14,456 nucleotides of DNA. Origin: Pseudobdellovibrionaceae bacterium. GTDB taxonomy: Bacteria > Bdellovibrionota > Bdellovibrionia > Bdellovibrionales > JAMPXM01. Of this stretch, positions 6,087 through 13,184 are shown in pieces. Made by a program: the position numbers and the translations under genes. The stretch spans positions 1 through 14,456 of the forward strand of contig CAJYIL010000260.1 of NCBI GenBank assembly GCA_913774795.1, given 5' to 3'. The first letter of the stretch is position 1. Each line of letters begins with the position of its first letter. The notes beneath the pieces were generated by a model. It was not told where the DNA came from and did not search any database. It saw only the letters and a list, made by a program, of their open reading frames with translations.

Positions 6087-7298
6087 ATGCTTCACCGCCC
6101 GATCGCCGAACAAGTCGTTATTGCCCTTCAAGATACGTTCGGTGGTGGGTACCAAGCTGACAAAGTCATCGAGCGGCTTTTTAAAAAGAACCGCAAACTG
6201 GGCGCACGCGATCGCCGCTTCATCGCCGAAACCACTTACGACATCATTCGCTCGTGGCGTTTTCTCTGGACCGCTTGCGGATTCAACGAGCCGTCACTCG
6301 AACACGACGATCTCTTAAGACTCATCGGCGCGTGGATGATCTTGAAAGGCTCGACTCTTCCTTCGTGGCCGGAGTTTCAATCTCTAAAGCCCGCAAAAAT
6401 TCTTGAAGGTGCGGAGCGTGCTCGGGCTGCTAGCGTAGCCGTCGCCGAGTCTGTTCCCGACTGGCTCTACGAACTCGGTCTTCGGGAAATCGGACCAGAG
6501 TGGGATTCAATGCTTCACGCATTGAATGAACAAGCTCCAGTTTGCATGCGCGCGAATCGCTTGAAAGGCTCGCGCGAAGATTTGATCAAGGCTCTTGCAC
6601 GCGAAGAGATCTCGGCGCATGCCGCGCCTGAGACTGAGGACGGCGTGATTTTAGACGAGCGTCGCAACATCTTCTCGACCAATGCGTTCAAAGCAGGCCT
6701 CTTCGAGATTCAAGACGGCGCTTCGCAACAAGTGGCCCCTCTCACGCAAGCAAAACCAGGCGACCGCGTGATTGACGCGTGTGCAGGCGGAGGAGGAAAA
6801 ACGCTTCACCTCGCCGCTCTCATGAAAAACAAGGGCAAGATCATCTCGATGGATGTCAGCGAGCGCAAACTGCAGTCTCTCCGCGAGCGCTGCACGCGTG
6901 CGGGCGTTGATATCGCAGAAGTGCGCGTGATTGATTCAATGAAGACGATCAAGCGCCTAGAGAAGACCGCTGACCGAGTTCTCCTTGATGTGCCTTGCAC
7001 GGGTCTAGGAGTTCTTCGGCGCAATCCCGATAAGAAATGGAAGATCCAGCCGGAAGAGATCGAGCGTCTCCATTTGCTACAAGCCGAAATTCTAGCTGGT
7101 TATTCTCAGATGACCAAAGTAGGTGGCACGCTCGTCTACGCCACTTGTTCATGTCTTCCATCAGAGAATGAAAAGCAGGTCGCGCGTTTTTTGGCGGAGA
7201 GTGGTACTGCCTGGGAGTTAGTCGCGGAAAAAAAGTTTAGCCCGGGTCATAACGGCTACGACGGTTTCTATGCCGCCGCGTTGGTTCGGCGCTTGTAA
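6087..7298 (+). CDS. rsmB: RsmB/NOL1-NOP2-Sun family RNA (cytosine-C5)-methyltransferase
   Basis: The 403-aa protein carries the family signatures: an SAM-binding motif DACAGGGGKTLHLAALM at about residues 230-246, ISMDVSERKL after it, DVPCTGLGVLRRNPD with Cys304 in the PC(S/T)G motif IV, and YATCSCLPSENE with Cys354 as the expected nucleophile in motif VI. The N-terminal 140 residues (GARDRRFIAETTYDIIRSW) resemble the NusB-like RNA-binding domain of RsmB, which methylates C967 of 16S rRNA. RsmB is the best guess, but other NOL1/NOP2/Sun members (RsmF-like) cannot be excluded. The gene lies 12 nt after the barrel gene, with a modest AAGG upstream. Confidence 0.88.
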   Translation: MLHRPIAEQVVIALQDTFGGGYQADKVIERLFKKNRKLGARDRRFIAETTYDIIRSWRFLWTACGFNEPSLEHDDLLRLIGAWMILKGSTLPSWPEFQSLKPAKILEGAERARAASVAVAESVPDWLYELGLREIGPEWDSMLHALNEQAPVCMRANRLKGSREDLIKALAREEISAHAAPETEDGVILDERRNIFSTNAFKAGLFEIQDGASQQVAPLTQAKPGDRVIDACAGGGGKTLHLAALMKNKGKIISMDVSERKLQSLRERCTRAGVDIAEVRVIDSMKTIKRLEKTADRVLLDVPCTGLGVLRRNPDKKWKIQPEEIERLHLLQAEILAGYSQMTKVGGTLVYATCSCLPSENEKQVARFLAESGTAWELVAEKKFSPGHNGYDGFYAAALVRRL

Positions 7299-7364
7299 AT
7301 CAAGATTGCACGACATTCAGATTTGACTATTAATTCATAATCCAAAGACGCCGAATCGGGCTTT

Positions 7365-7442
7365 GTGAGACGCGCAAAATTCATATTTTTTGGTTTATTG
7401 TGGTGCTACCTGTTGGGTTATGCGCTCTACGCTCAAATCTAA
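7365..7442 (+). CDS. Possible 25-aa small membrane peptide or orphan signal peptide
   Basis: A GTG-started frame encodes MRRAKFIFFGLLWCYLLGYA followed by LYAQI and stop. It has basic residues at the N-terminus, about 16 hydrophobic residues, then an A-Y/L-Y-A-like end. This is the shape of a Sec signal peptide with the mature protein missing, or of a single-span small membrane protein. Only a weak GGG precedes the start. The surrounding intergenic DNA (7299-7460) is noticeably more AT-rich than its neighbours. It may be a real small gene, the remnant of a decayed secreted-protein gene, or chance. Confidence 0.25.
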   Translation: MRRAKFIFFGLLWCYLLGYALYAQI

Positions 7443-7458
7443 CTTAAGGATCTCGTCG

Positions 7459-7488
7459 TTGCCTCTGGTGGGCCTCCCTCGCTAACCT
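7459..7488 (+). promoter_or_regulatory. Possible promoter placing the start site at the ATG of the CxxCH-protein gene
   Basis: TTGCCT (7459-7464) and TAACCT (7483-7488) are spaced by 18 nt, and the -10 element ends 6 nt before the ATG at 7495. No Shine-Dalgarno sequence is present. The in-frame TAA at 7483-7485 is part of the -10 element, so translation cannot start further upstream. The hexamer matches are modest (4 and 3 of 6). Confidence 0.3.
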
Positions 7489-7494
7489 TGTCCC

Positions 7495-9549
7495 ATGTTT
7501 CAAATTCTTCTGCTCTCGCTCGCAGTTTTTGCGGCCGATCCTGTCGTCAACGTCCTGGATCCAGCCACCCTTCACGATCTCGAATCTCATGGCTTCAGCC
7601 TGGGCGATCTGCTCGGTGATGGATCGCTAACGAAGACCTCAGACCTGACGAAAAAGAGCGCCGGTTGGCGTGACGTCATGCAAGTCATCGGTTCAAACCT
7701 CACTCACGATAAAAACGATCAGCTCGTCTCGGGGTCTGGCGACATTCCGGATTTAGTTAGCAAACTTCGCGGCTTCAACGACCAGTCGCACGAGTATAAG
7801 ATAACGACGCCCGCGAACAACTCGGCTTATCCCTACCTCGTCGAGCGAGACGGCGATGAGCCGCGCCACTTTGATCCGCGCTGGCTGAGCTCTGAATACG
7901 GAGCGTTGAAACTTGTAGCGGTCGTGAACCGCCTCGATCGCGTCGACATCACCCGCGATTCGTGCGGCGAAGTGCGGTTCATCTACCGCTTGAGTTACAA
8001 ATCGAAGACGTCGAGCTCATCGCTCCCCTTCTTCGTCAACGTCGTCGAGCAGTATCCGAAGAAAGCGTCGTGCGCCGAATTCGCGAAAGCCTGGATGTCG
8101 CCTTTTACGAAAGCCGCTTTGAAAGATCTCTCGTTTCGACAGCTTGAAACGAACTTTCAGTCGGTTCGTTTCACGTCGAATTACATGAAAGATTTCGGCG
8201 GTCAGGCGATGTACATGCAGCGGATCTTTCGTCGATTTGGCGACCGCTTAACGCCTGTCGCGCTTGAGAACACGCCCGATCTTGCGGCGTTCGAAAAAAA
8301 TCCGGCTTTGCTGAAGAACTTAGTGTCAGATTTGAAGGCCGGCCTCCTCGATCTCGATCGCGGCATTTTGAATCTCCCGGAGAAGTATCTCGCAAAACTT
8401 TCGATCTCGTGGTCCACCCTCGGCCGCGCGCGCAGCGTGAACCGCCCGTTCACCGAACTCTTCGAAAAACATCGCGATCTTTTGCGCGAAATCGATATTT
8501 CAAAACTCACGTACATCAGATCGCAGGAAGCCCTTTTTGAGCGTCTCGATAACTTGAGCTGCATGGGCTGTCACCAGTCGGGCGGGACCGCCGGCTTTCA
8601 CATGTTAGGCGCGGCCGATCCTGACTTTTCGCATCCGTTTAATCGCCAGGAAGTCGCACTCTCTCCCCACGCGCTCGCCGAAATCTCTCGGCGTGAGCAG
8701 TACACGCGCGACGTCGCGGCCGGCCGCGCCGGAAATCCATTTCGTCCGCATTCAACTTTCTCGTCGGCAAAGTGGACATCGACCGGCGCCCCTTCATTCG
8801 ATAAGTTGAAAGTCGGCGCTCTTTGCTTTGCGCAGCCCACCTTCTACGGTCAGCCGGCTTGCGACTGCCGAAAAACCGTCAGTGGTTCAAGCGCACGTCT
8901 CGGTGAGTGCGTCGCCGCGAAACCCACCGCGGGCTCTGTCTGTTGGATGGGCGATCTCACCGACACTCACCTCGATTCTTTGCACGCTTTCACCGATAAA
9001 TGGAAACTGACCGGTCCGGTGCTCAAAGATCGCGGCACCTACTCGTGCGTCTTGCCATCGAGCGGGGCCCCTCTTGGTCGCATGAGTCGCCGCTGCACTC
9101 TCGACGAGGAAAACTTCAATGTCGATATCACTCGCGACACAACCGAAGTGTGTGCCAATCAAGGCGGACAAGGATTCGACATGTGCGCGGCGAGTGGCGA
9201 TTCCGGCGCCTGCTTAGAAACGAAGGTTGCTCGCTCGATGCTCGATACCTGCTCCTCCGATCGCACGTGCCGCGAAGATTACATTTGCCAAAAATTCCCG
9301 GATTACCAAAAGATCTCGAAAGCCGATTACGTCAGAAAGAAAAACGGCAAGCTCATCAACGACTCCACTCCTGACAAGATCAACGGTGCGAAGATCGCGG
9401 CCGCGCGGGACCGTGGAGTCGGCTTCTGTGTGCCGACCTATTTCCTTTTTAACATGAGACTCGACGGACACCCGTCACCCGTTAGCGGCCTCCCTCCGCC
9501 TGCTCCGACTTATAACGCCAAACTTCCTCAGCGAGGACTTAAGAAATGA
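7495..9549 (+). CDS. Large secreted Cys-rich protein with one CxxCH (c-type heme-like) motif, function unknown
   Basis: The 684-aa product begins with a short hydrophobic signal peptide (MFQILLLSLAVFA before ADP) that lacks the usual basic residues. Residues 356-360 are CMGCH, the covalent heme-attachment motif of cytochrome c, followed by QSGGTAGFHML, where a Met could be the sixth ligand. The upstream half includes LVAVVNRLDR and CGEVRFIYRLSY, a pattern I associate with large uncharacterised secreted proteins in other proteobacteria. From about residue 440 on there are roughly 18 cysteines (for example CSSDRTCREDYIC), which suggests a disulfide-stabilised periplasmic or extracellular domain. 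The start is fixed by an in-frame TAA just upstream. The stop overlaps the ATG of the dipeptidase gene (ATGA), which implies a joint function. Whether heme is actually bound is not known. Confidence 0.82.
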   Translation: MFQILLLSLAVFAADPVVNVLDPATLHDLESHGFSLGDLLGDGSLTKTSDLTKKSAGWRDVMQVIGSNLTHDKNDQLVSGSGDIPDLVSKLRGFNDQSHEYKITTPANNSAYPYLVERDGDEPRHFDPRWLSSEYGALKLVAVVNRLDRVDITRDSCGEVRFIYRLSYKSKTSSSSLPFFVNVVEQYPKKASCAEFAKAWMSPFTKAALKDLSFRQLETNFQSVRFTSNYMKDFGGQAMYMQRIFRRFGDRLTPVALENTPDLAAFEKNPALLKNLVSDLKAGLLDLDRGILNLPEKYLAKLSISWSTLGRARSVNRPFTELFEKHRDLLREIDISKLTYIRSQEALFERLDNLSCMGCHQSGGTAGFHMLGAADPDFSHPFNRQEVALSPHALAEISRREQYTRDVAAGRAGNPFRPHSTFSSAKWTSTGAPSFDKLKVGALCFAQPTFYGQPACDCRKTVSGSSARLGECVAAKPTAGSVCWMGDLTDTHLDSLHAFTDKWKLTGPVLKDRGTYSCVLPSSGAPLGRMSRRCTLDEENFNVDITRDTTEVCANQGGQGFDMCAASGDSGACLETKVARSMLDTCSSDRTCREDYICQKFPDYQKISKADYVRKKNGKLINDSTPDKINGAKIAAARDRGVGFCVPTYFLFNMRLDGHPSPVSGLPPPAPTYNAKLPQRGLKK

Positions 9550-11309
9550 TCATCCCTCTCCTCATCTCAACGTTACTCGCGCGCGCTCAAGACTACGCCC
9601 TTGATGATGCTCACAACCACGATGGCACGCATGTCGAAGGTCAAGAAAACTGCGGTGGAAATTACATGTTTCCCGGCGACATCGCGCGACTCGGCTCGCA
9701 CTCGTTTATCGTGCTCGGCGAAGATGGTCCGGAGCATTTGCTACTCGATCACCGATCCGGCACGCCTCCGCACACTTACCAATTCATTTTGCGCGTGCAC
9801 GTGAAGCCAGAAGCCATGTCGACCTACCGAAAGCTTTTAAAAAGCAGCAAAGTCGGTTTGCCTGCGGTGACGACAATTTACTTCGATGAGTCCGGCAAAC
9901 AAGTCGACCGCACGTTCTTCTGCCTTCACGATCTGCCAAAAATCTTTAGCGGAGGAACGTCTTCGAAAGACGCCTTCGACCGTCTCTTCCCGATTCGCGC
10001 GACGTGGCAGCAGAATGCCGATTTCGAAGGAGCTTTTGAAATTAAAAAATCGATCGTTCCGAAAGAGCCGCCGCTCGTGATCAACCGCGCCGATGTTGAG
10101 ATTCTGGTTTACCGATATCTTCCGAGTTATCTCGAGCAGGCATCTTTCCGGAAATATTTGAAAGAGCATCCGGGCGTTTCGAATCTCTCCGATGCGCCTC
10201 TCACACACGATGAATCGCCTGAAACCGCACGCACGCATTCGTCGTACGAGAAAGTCCAAGAGACAAATGGCGAAACGTGCCCGGCCGATTATTATCTCAA
10301 AGGATATCGTCCTCCGAAAACCAAACACGCATGGCTTATTCTCGCAGTGAACGGAAAGACCGTCACCGCCGCCCATCTCTACGATCAAGCTCCGCAAAAC
10401 TACCAAACGCTTTTGACGTTTGAGGTCGACGATCCGAAAGTGCTTTCGGGTCGAAAGCCCCTCCTCTTTACGCCCGATCAGTTTTACTGCATGAGCGATA
10501 TCAAGAAGACGAAACTCGATCTCCGCGGAAAAGTGTATGAAGGCTCAGATCTTCGCGACTTCAAGCTCGGAAAACTCGTGGGCGAGATCGAGGGCCGAAA
10601 ACCGCAAATTCGTATCAATCGAATTCTGCAAAGCCTGATGAATCCGCAAGCCGTTGCGCGCGATGTGTTCGGTCTCGTTGACGCGCAAACTGTGGAGCCT
10701 TCTCTTCGTGTCGAAGCCCGCTATTTTACCGACGATAACTTCGTTGGCCGGCCGATCGAAGGTTACCGAGCGAACCGGTGCTATCTCACGCGCGAAGCAG
10801 CCAAAGCTTTAGCGCTCGTCCAGAAAGATGTGGCGGCTCAAGGCCACTCGCTGTTGGCCTTTGACTGCTATCGCCCTCAGCGGGCGGTGACCGATTTCGC
10901 CGCCTGGGCGAAAGGGCCCGATCAAAAAATGAAATCGAAGCAGTATCCTGAAGAGGAGAAAACCAAACTCTTCGAACGCGGTTACATTGCTTCAAAATCA
11001 GGGCACTCCCGAGGAAGCACGATCGATCTTACGCTCGTGCCCCTGAAAGCCAAAGGACCTTACAGTGATGCGACTCCCGATTGCCGAAAGCCTTTGGCGA
11101 AAAACCAACTCGATATGGGAACGACCTTCGACTGCTTCAGCGAGAACGCGAATACCGCAAACGCGACGGGTGCCGCGAAAACCAATCGTGAGATCCTAAA
11201 AGCCGCGATGGAGAAACGCGGCTTCATGAATTACGAAAAAGAGTGGTGGCACTTCACTCTTAAGAACGAACCGTATCCGAACGCCGGATTCGATCTCGAA
11301 GTTCAGTAA
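9546..11309 (+). CDS. Secreted protein with C-terminal D-Ala-D-Ala dipeptidase (VanX/DdpX, peptidase M15D) domain
   Basis: The 587-aa product has a short signal peptide (MIIPLLISTLLARA before QDY). Residues about 375-587 form a complete M15D domain: LVDAQTVEPSLRVEARYFTD, FDCYRPQRA (R443), SGHSRGSTIDL with zinc ligands H487 and D494, LDMGTTFDCFSE, and EWWHFT with catalytic E566 and ligand H569. VanX and DdpX hydrolyse free D-Ala-D-Ala; those are about 200 aa and cytosolic or periplasmic, whereas this one carries about 370 extra residues and an export signal. The extra part looks like two diverged copies (about 36-165 and 245-350), each with a Cys, a His 16 residues later, and an F-[FY]-C-[LM] Cys further on. 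The ATG overlaps the stop of the CxxCH gene. A role in recycling or degrading cell-wall peptides, its own or another cell's, is inference. Confidence 0.9.
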   Translation: MIIPLLISTLLARAQDYALDDAHNHDGTHVEGQENCGGNYMFPGDIARLGSHSFIVLGEDGPEHLLLDHRSGTPPHTYQFILRVHVKPEAMSTYRKLLKSSKVGLPAVTTIYFDESGKQVDRTFFCLHDLPKIFSGGTSSKDAFDRLFPIRATWQQNADFEGAFEIKKSIVPKEPPLVINRADVEILVYRYLPSYLEQASFRKYLKEHPGVSNLSDAPLTHDESPETARTHSSYEKVQETNGETCPADYYLKGYRPPKTKHAWLILAVNGKTVTAAHLYDQAPQNYQTLLTFEVDDPKVLSGRKPLLFTPDQFYCMSDIKKTKLDLRGKVYEGSDLRDFKLGKLVGEIEGRKPQIRINRILQSLMNPQAVARDVFGLVDAQTVEPSLRVEARYFTDDNFVGRPIEGYRANRCYLTREAAKALALVQKDVAAQGHSLLAFDCYRPQRAVTDFAAWAKGPDQKMKSKQYPEEEKTKLFERGYIASKSGHSRGSTIDLTLVPLKAKGPYSDATPDCRKPLAKNQLDMGTTFDCFSENANTANATGAAKTNREILKAAMEKRGFMNYEKEWWHFTLKNEPYPNAGFDLEVQ

Positions 11310-12034
11310 GCGGTGCGAAGGCCAATGCCGAAGAAGGTGTCGGAGGGAATTTTCTTTCCGGCCTCTTCGATGTTGTAGCTTCGCGCGAAGACCGAAACGT
11401 TTTTGAAAATGTACACGCCGCCTTCGACGAAGCCGGCGTACAAGAATCGTTTTTCACACGACTCGACGTTACCTGCGTACGAACATCGTTTCGTGTCGCC
11501 GCCGTAGAGGCCGATTCCGCCGAAGACCGTGAGCCCGTCGAAGATATCGATCATCGGCCGAAGGCCCGCATCAAATCCCGCGTACATGTCTTTGTCGGCC
11601 CGGAAGAGCGAAACGCCAGCCCGTGCTTCGAGCCAGTCGAATTTCTTGAAGACATCGATACCGAAGTGCGTGCGCTTCGAATCACTACTGAGTTCTCCGC
11701 CGAAGGCCCACGTGCCGTCGTTCTCGAGACTCGGGCTCGAACTTGTCGAGGGTGCATCCGCGAGTTGAATCGGTGCTGCCCGGCGCTCAACGAGATTGTT
11801 GTCTTGGCGATAGACCGGTTGCGGATCCACGATCACAACCGGCGCCGGCACAGGTGTCGGTTCCGGCTCATAGCGTGGGGCGACGTACCGCTCGCGGCGG
11901 TAGACGGTCTCTCCGCTCGAGTTCGTTTCTTTTCGGTAGCCTAATGTCGTGTCGTTGGGCGAGGCGGCTTCCATGAGAGTGTTGCAGCCTGTGGCGACGA
12001 GAGCCGCGAGTGCGATCGCAGATATGTGTTTCAT
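11303..12034 (-). CDS. Putative lipoprotein with Pro-rich linker and beta-barrel-like C-terminal region
   Basis: The 243-aa product starts MKHISAIALAALVATGC, a lipoprotein-type signal peptide with the lipobox ending ATGC (Cys17; Ala at -3 is slightly unusual). A hydrophilic stretch follows, then a proline-rich linker (PEPTPVPAPVVIVDPQPV). The last 120 residues are strand-rich with glycine turns (WLEARAGVSLFRA, LTVFGGIGLYGGD, FLYAGFVEGGVYIF) and end GIGLRTAY. A terminal aromatic residue and this pattern suggest an outer-membrane barrel or barrel-like sheet, an odd combination with a lipidated N-terminus. ATG at 12034 is chosen for the lipobox although the frame opens further upstream. No Shine-Dalgarno sequence is evident. 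The 3' end overlaps the convergent dipeptidase gene by 7 bp. Confidence 0.8.
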   Translation of the reverse strand: MKHISAIALAALVATGCNTLMEAASPNDTTLGYRKETNSSGETVYRRERYVAPRYEPEPTPVPAPVVIVDPQPVYRQDNNLVERRAAPIQLADAPSTSSSPSLENDGTWAFGGELSSDSKRTHFGIDVFKKFDWLEARAGVSLFRADKDMYAGFDAGLRPMIDIFDGLTVFGGIGLYGGDTKRCSYAGNVESCEKRFLYAGFVEGGVYIFKNVSVFARSYNIEEAGKKIPSDTFFGIGLRTAY

Positions 12035-12041
12035 GGGCTCG

Positions 12042-12070
12042 ATGGTACGAGGCCACCGTCCTGCGGGCAA
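12042..12070 (-). promoter_or_regulatory. Possible promoter of the lipoprotein gene, ending 7 nt before its ATG
   Basis: On the minus strand TTGCCC (12070-12065) and TACCAT (12047-12042) are separated by 17 nt, each with 4 of 6 consensus bases. Seven nucleotides separate the -10 element from the ATG at 12034, so the RNA would have almost no leader. This matches the arrangement at nrdR and at 7495. Confidence 0.35.
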
Positions 12071-12151
12071 AAAGCTTTTGCTGGTCACGGAAGGCGATTT
12101 CACCACATCTTCCGGGATGTTCAGCGAGGAATCTGTTTGGACGCCACGTCG

Positions 12152-12181
12152 TTGACTCTTTCCGCTAAACTTAAATAAAAG
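12152..12181 (+). promoter_or_regulatory. Possible promoter for the secreted protein at 12352, with a leader of about 165 nt
   Basis: TTGACT (12152-12157, 5 of 6) and TAAAAG (12176-12181, 4 of 6) are spaced by 18 nt. Transcription would begin near 12188, giving a long leader before the GTG at 12352. Confidence 0.4.
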
Positions 12182-12351
12182 CGGTAGTTTTGTTGCGTTT
12201 AACGAAACTCCATACGCGAGCCAGACCACTCTTCCGCTGCCGATAAGCGGCCTCTGACCAATTCATAAACAAGCGAACTCCACCAGATTGCTCGCTAGCA
12301 GGGTACCGGGTTCGCAGAAAATCGTCGGAACTTAAAAATTGGAGCGTTGTT
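12182..12351 (+). other. Long untranslated leader with small inverted repeats, no gene seen
   Basis: The 317-nt gap 12035-12351 between divergent genes holds two promoter-like pairs and no convincing gene. Within the leader there are short dyads: CCGCT/AGCGG at 12234-12238 and 12246-12250 (7-nt loop), and AGCGA/TCGCT at 12272-12276 and 12292-12296. A further CCGCT/AGCGG pair lies at the promoter (12162-12184). Stems are only 5 bp, so any regulatory RNA role is speculative. No known riboswitch is recognised. Confidence 0.25.
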
Positions 12352-13056
12352 GTGAAATTGCAAATCTCTCTTCTGTGTGTGTTCGCAGGTTTCGCGTCTC
12401 CGACGTTCGCGTCGGATAACCTCAAGCACGATGTCGTAAAGTTGGAAGCTTTCGAATGCGAAACACCGAACAGCGATATGTCGACTGCGAGAATCGCGTT
12501 CAAAGACTCCAATGGTGAAAACTTCGATTTTTATAAATGGACTTATGATATCGGTCTCGACGTATGCAAACAGGCAAAACGCGCGTTGAAAGCGAAATCA
12601 AAAATCTCAGTCGTCACCGATCTCGGCAGACCAACGAGTTACGGCCTTGATGTGGGCTCGGTGCAGGAGTCCTTCGTCGGAATCGAAATCGATGGTGTCA
12701 TGTTCGCAGACAACAAAAACAGATCGTCGATTTCTTATCTGAAACCAGTTCTGACAGGGCAGTTGAACGGGGTCCAATACACGTTTATGAGAGACAAGAA
12801 CTACGTCGCCAAGCTCGTTCACAGCGACGGATTCCAATGGGCTGATTTCGCGACCCAATCCGTTGAGGGAAATAAAGTCGAATTGAACGGTTTCGAAGTA
12901 GCAGGTGAGAGTTTGCCGATCCGCAGCCGATTCGTCATCAAGATGGATAATCTAGAAGCGCCTAAAGCGGCGACAGCGATTGTACTCGACAGCGATGAGT
13001 TCGAAGACAACGGTAAGAAAATTGTCGTAGGCAAAATGAAGCTTAAAGGATTCTAA
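12352..13056 (+). CDS. Secreted protein of unknown function
   Basis: No family recognised. The 234-aa product starts with a Sec signal peptide (MKLQISLLCVFAGFASPTFA, cleavage before SDN). The GTG start at 12352 is supported by GGAG 7-8 nt upstream. The mature part is polar and strand-rich with two cysteines (in FECETP and DVCKQAKRAL) about 30 residues apart that could form a disulfide, and it ends in KMKLKGF. It looks like a soluble periplasmic or secreted domain rather than a barrel. Base composition appears more AT-rich than neighbouring genes. It stands alone behind a long leader and is closed by the strong terminator at 13118-13160. Confidence 0.8.
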   Translation: MKLQISLLCVFAGFASPTFASDNLKHDVVKLEAFECETPNSDMSTARIAFKDSNGENFDFYKWTYDIGLDVCKQAKRALKAKSKISVVTDLGRPTSYGLDVGSVQESFVGIEIDGVMFADNKNRSSISYLKPVLTGQLNGVQYTFMRDKNYVAKLVHSDGFQWADFATQSVEGNKVELNGFEVAGESLPIRSRFVIKMDNLEAPKAATAIVLDSDEFEDNGKKIVVGKMKLKGF

Positions 13057-13117
13057 CAACAATCGTTTAAGCTTGATGAGACGCTTACCACAAATAATCG
13101 GACTTTAAGCACGAGAT

Positions 13118-13160
13118 GCCAAACGAAAAGACCGGCCACCAGCCGGTCTTTTCGTTTGGC
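13118..13160. terminator. Bidirectional intrinsic terminator, perfect 19-bp stem
   Basis: Positions 13118-13136 and 13142-13160 are exact reverse complements around a 5-nt loop (CACCA). The inner stem GACCGGC/GCCGGTC is flanked by AAAA and TTTT, the classic form that works in both directions. It lies between the convergent secreted-protein gene (stop at 13056) and LysR gene (stop at 13185). Confidence 0.92.
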
Positions 13161-13184
13161 TAACTTTCCTCGGAAAGGCCGATC

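Noticed and set aside
9837..10406. 189-codon open frame on the minus strand
   Set aside because: It lies opposite the N-terminal region of the dipeptidase protein, which is the continuous extension of an M15D domain. No motif or start signal supports the antisense frame.
12033..12155. Short plus-strand frame (about 40 codons) upstream of the lipoprotein gene
   Set aside because: It has no ribosome-binding site and overlaps the likely lipoprotein promoter, and the peptide has no signal or motif.
12035..12351. GGGTTCGCA-type sequence near 12308 as a tRNA T-loop
   Set aside because: No matching acceptor, D or anticodon arms are found around it.
12171..12512. 113-codon minus-strand frame over the leader and start of the 12352 gene
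   Set aside because: It is antisense to a well-supported signal peptide and ribosome-binding site, and its product has no recognisable features.
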